Shown here: positions 61,939 to 64,000 of the stretch, piece after piece
Position numbering within the stretch: position 1 is the stretch's first letter
Layout: the number at the start of each line of letters is the position of its first letter
Assembly: GCF_000934725.1 (NCBI RefSeq)
Contig: NZ_JYNS01000015.1
Coordinates: 40,694 to 104,693 of the forward strand
Length of the DNA stretch: 64,000 nucleotides
Direction of reading: 5' to 3'
Source of the DNA: Methyloterricola oryzae
Lineage (GTDB): Bacteria; Pseudomonadota; Gammaproteobacteria; Methylococcales; Methylococcaceae
Program-made: the position numbers and the translations under genes
Notes under the pieces: model-generated
Seen by the model: the letters and a program-made list of their open reading frames with translations, nothing else
Databases searched by the model: none
Told to the model about the DNA's origin: nothing

Positions 61939-62763
61939 ATGCACCGCATCGAAGATTCACCGCTCGGTAAATCCACCCGTTATGTCGACCGCTACGACCC
62001 GACCCTGCTCTACCCGGTGGAGCGCGCGCCTTTGCGCGGGGAATTGGGCATCGGCGAGGCCCTGCCCTTTTCCGGCTGGGATATCTGGAACGCCTATGAA
62101 CTGTCCTGGCTGAATGGCAAGGGCAAGCCGCGCGTCGCCCTGGCCAGTTTCCATGTGCCCGCCGATTCCGCCAACATCGTGGAGTCGAAATCCCTCAAGC
62201 TGTACCTGAACTCCTTCAACCAGACGCGTTTCCCGGGGGATGAAGGCGAGGTGTCGGCGATCCTGCAGCGCGATCTGAACAACGCCTTCGGCGGCGCCGT
62301 CGAGGTTGAACTGCGCGCGCCGTCGGCCTGCCGGACCGAGTCGTTCGAACGCTGGGATGAGGGCTGCCTGGACGAACTGGATGTGGAGGTGGACCGCTAC
62401 GCCCCGGCACCGGATCTGTTATCTAGCGGCGGCGAGTGCGTGGAGGAAAGCCTGTGCTCGAACCTGCTCAAGTCCAATTGCCCCATCACGGGACAGCCGG
62501 ACTGGGCCAGCTTGCGCATCGACTATCGCGGCCCCCGCATCGAGCGAGCGGGGTTGTTGCGCTACATCGTCTCGTTTCGCAGCCACGGGGGATTTCACGA
62601 GCACTGCGTGGAACGCATCTTCATGGACCTGATGGCACGCTGCCAGCCCCAACTCCTGACGGTGTACGCCCGTTACGCGCGCCGCGGCGGACTTGACATC
62701 AACCCCTTCCGCAGCAGTTTCGACGCACCGCGGCCTGCCAACCTGCGGCTGTTCCGGCAGTGA
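61939..62763 (+). CDS. queF: NADPH-dependent 7-cyano-7-deazaguanine reductase
   Basis: The 274-residue type II QueF reduces preQ0 to preQ1 in queuosine tRNA modification. It has the tandem T-fold arrangement of the long form: N-terminal half with PLGKSTRYVDRYDPTLLYP and GWDIWNAYELSWLNGKGKP, then VESKSLKLYLNSFNQTRF. The catalytic Cys181 and Asp188 are in SNCPITGQPDWAS, and SFRSHGGFHEHCVERIFMDL is the substrate segment. Matches the family length. Single gene, convergent with an unknown gene. Confidence 0.97.
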   Translation: MHRIEDSPLGKSTRYVDRYDPTLLYPVERAPLRGELGIGEALPFSGWDIWNAYELSWLNGKGKPRVALASFHVPADSANIVESKSLKLYLNSFNQTRFPGDEGEVSAILQRDLNNAFGGAVEVELRAPSACRTESFERWDEGCLDELDVEVDRYAPAPDLLSSGGECVEESLCSNLLKSNCPITGQPDWASLRIDYRGPRIERAGLLRYIVSFRSHGGFHEHCVERIFMDLMARCQPQLLTVYARYARRGGLDINPFRSSFDAPRPANLRLFRQ

Positions 62764-62766
62764 GCG

Positions 62767-62793
62767 CCGCGCGCCCGGAAACTGGGCGCGCGG
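62767..62793. terminator. Strong bidirectional hairpin between convergent genes
   Basis: A perfect 10-bp stem CCGCGCGCCC/GGGCGCGCGG with a 7-base loop, directly after queF and before the end of the opposite gene. No T-run, but stem strength and convergent position fit a shared terminator. Confidence 0.55.
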
Positions 62794-62808
62794 AGCCTGC
62801 CAGTTTGA

Positions 62809-63240
62809 TCAAATATCGCGAATTTCCAGGCCCTGCAGATCCCAGCTGGCCAGATCGCTGTCGGCGCCGCCGGTGTATTCCACGTTACAGGCGAAATTCT
62901 TGCGCACCCAACTGCCGGACTCATCCTGCTCGGACACCTGCGACCTCACCAGATAGCGTCCGCCGGACAATTCCCAGGTCTTGACATCGTTACTGGAAAA
63001 TTCCACCGGATGCTCCGCGCCCAGGGATTGGCGCACGAATTCATTGCATTGGACCACCGCCACGGGAGTCAGGTCGCGTCCCGCCAGGTCGCTAGTATTC
63101 TCCTCGAACAAGTCGGATGCGACCACGCTTTCGACGAAGGGCGTGACCGCCTCGTTCTGCAGCACGTACAACCCGGCCACGAAGGCAAGCAGAAGCACGA
63201 CGGACCAACGGCTGTTCTTGATTTTTTCAATAATGGACAT
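62809..63240 (-). CDS. Membrane-anchored protein of unknown function
   Basis: The 143-residue product has one N-terminal anchor (SVVLLLAFVAGLYVLQNEA) and a periplasmic or cytoplasmic domain with strands around TPVAVVQCNEFVRQSLG, YLVRSQVSEQDE and FACNVEYTGG. Two cysteines could form a disulfide. AGGAGG five bases before the ATG gives a firm start. I do not recognise the family. It lies downstream of pmoC on the same strand, beyond a terminator-like hairpin, in the place where pmoA would be in a normal pmoCAB operon. Confidence 0.65.
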   Translation of the reverse strand: MSIIEKIKNSRWSVVLLLAFVAGLYVLQNEAVTPFVESVVASDLFEENTSDLAGRDLTPVAVVQCNEFVRQSLGAEHPVEFSSNDVKTWELSGGRYLVRSQVSEQDESGSWVRKNFACNVEYTGGADSDLASWDLQGLEIRDI

Positions 63241-63374
63241 GAAGCCTCCTCTGCCGGCGACGTTGTCCGGACAGTACGACTGAAATCATCTGGAATGATT
63301 CCATGACCAGGAAACCCTAAAAACCGGCCTTGTCATGGAGGAAGGAAACCGGAGCAAGGGCTTGCCCGGTGAAA

Positions 63375-63398
63375 GGCAGGGGGGCTTAGCCCCCTGCC
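63375..63398 (-). terminator. Terminator-like hairpin downstream of pmoC
   Basis: GGCAGGGGG and CCCCCTGCC form a perfect 9-bp stem with a 6-base loop, 69 bases past the pmoC stop. On the minus strand only a short TTTC follows, so it is a weak intrinsic type, but it is the obvious end of a monocistronic pmoC transcript. Confidence 0.6.
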
Positions 63399-63466
63399 CC
63401 GTCGGCCCGGCCAGGGCAGACTTGCTTCTACGGATTTGAGCTAGGCTCTCATCCCGTCACGTCGTA

Positions 63467-64000
63467 TTAGACGTCCGGGCACAGATCCTTGCCGATCAGG
63501 TTGTTGAAGCTCGCGCTCACCTGCAGCCAGACACCCATGATAGCCAGGGCCAGCCAGCCGAAGAACACGAAGCCGTAGTGCAGAGGAGCTACGAACAGCT
63601 CTTCCATGAACCAGAAGGTGTGACCCCACTCGTTCAGACCCACGTTCGGCAGAATCATGAAAGGACCGACCACGGTGATCAGGTACGGCAGGGACAGGCC
63701 CTCGGCCCAGAACGGGCAGCGGGTCTTCGCGTACAGGAACGCGCCGAAACCGGTGATGATGTAGATCGGGTAGCTCAGGTAGAACTCGATGATGTGCGAC
63801 GGGGTGAAGTCGGTGTCGCGCACGATCGTCTGATGCCAGGTGCCGTCCTGCTCGGTGAAGTAGGAAGCGCCCCAGTAGATGGCCCACGCATAGGCAAACA
63901 GCCAGATCAGGTGGGTCATGTTGCGACGCAGCTCTTCACGCGGGGTGATGGCAGCCAGGTTGCGGTCACGGGTCTTCCAGATGTAGCCCCACAGGATGGA
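63467..64000 (-). CDS. pmoC: Particulate methane monooxygenase subunit C, 3' part (partial)
   Basis: The last 177 residues of PmoC; the 5' end lies beyond the window. It is one of three subunits of the membrane copper enzyme that oxidises methane to methanol. Ligands of the two PmoC copper sites known in Methylococcus capsulatus are all present: Asp156, His160 and His173 in EQDGTWHQ...PSHIIEF, and Asn227, His231 and His245 in GLNEWGHTF...APLHYGF. The membrane helices are intact. The C-terminus (SFNNLIGKDLCPDV) is shorter than and different from the tail of the operon-encoded Methylococcus PmoC. No pmoA follows, so this copy is isolated. Close relatives such as ammonia monooxygenase AmoC are less likely given the residue match. 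Confidence 0.93.
   Translation of the reverse strand, partial: SILWGYIWKTRDRNLAAITPREELRRNMTHLIWLFAYAWAIYWGASYFTEQDGTWHQTIVRDTDFTPSHIIEFYLSYPIYIITGFGAFLYAKTRCPFWAEGLSLPYLITVVGPFMILPNVGLNEWGHTFWFMEELFVAPLHYGFVFFGWLALAIMGVWLQVSASFNNLIGKDLCPDV

Overview
This is high-GC chromosomal DNA from what looks like a gammaproteobacterial (type I / type X, Methylococcales-like) methanotroph. The strongest clue is at the right edge: the 3' part of pmoC, the particulate methane monooxygenase subunit C, with all the copper-ligand positions known from Methylococcus. A phosphoketolase / acetate kinase / phosphotransacetylase set, a cis/trans fatty-acid isomerase and many DUF-type envelope lipoproteins fit such an organism. 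No tRNA, rRNA, CRISPR array or transposase was recognised.

Layout. 1-7351: 3' part of a Tad (Flp) pilus cluster (tadE-like, tadZ, tadA, tadB, tadC, tadD), then a secreted two-repeat PPC-like protein. 7550-16360, minus strand: a tightly packed five-gene operon of an RND efflux pump (adaptor, pump, outer-membrane channel), a K+-channel-like protein and a periplasmic heme-type cis/trans fatty-acid isomerase, which reads as a membrane/solvent stress unit. 16807-19235: small envelope genes (DUF4136, glycine zipper, Rap1a/Tai-like, SpoIIAA-like, ICMT-like). 19557-31129, plus strand: a run of 12 closely spaced genes and the most unusual locus here. It has a P1B-like P-type ATPase without the CPC metal site, a second full-length P-type ATPase homologue that has lost every catalytic motif, two paralogous mini membrane proteins either side of an EcsC-family protein, a Ca2+/H+ antiporter-family exchanger, an LCIB-type (theta) carbonic anhydrase, a periplasmic helical protein and an outer-membrane-type lipoprotein. 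31343-33091: a lysozyme-inhibitor fusion, a palindrome-rich repeat island and two very small membrane proteins. 33199-43153, minus strand: xfp, ackA, two unknown genes, a SulP transporter, ppk2 and pta, an acetyl-phosphate / polyphosphate energy module. 43615-46717: HdeD-like protein, pyruvate kinase, an unknown protein. 47699-51034: a C25 (gingipain-type) protease ending in a type I dockerin, followed by a cohesin-like protein with a PEP-CTERM-like tail. 51324-56750, minus strand: a GH94 phosphorylase and an ABC transporter with a degenerate ATPase domain. 56977-61832: glycine-zipper, DUF3313, DUF3300 and DUF2950 envelope genes. 61939-62763: queF. 62809-64000: an anchored hypothetical protein and the pmoC fragment, which has no pmoA after it.

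How the parts may work together (inference). The efflux/channel/Cti operon would let the cell pump out, rebalance and stiffen its membrane under hydrophobic stress. Xfp makes acetyl phosphate, AckA turns it into ATP and acetate, Pta into acetyl-CoA, and Ppk2 links the nucleotide pool to polyphosphate. The 12-gene locus couples cation transport with inorganic-carbon chemistry; calcium/carbonate handling is the most economical reading, but the transported ion is not proven by sequence. The dockerin protease and cohesin neighbour look like a matched pair displayed on the cell surface. Start sites were moved from the longest possible frame wherever a signal peptide, Shine-Dalgarno sequence or gene overlap pointed to another codon.
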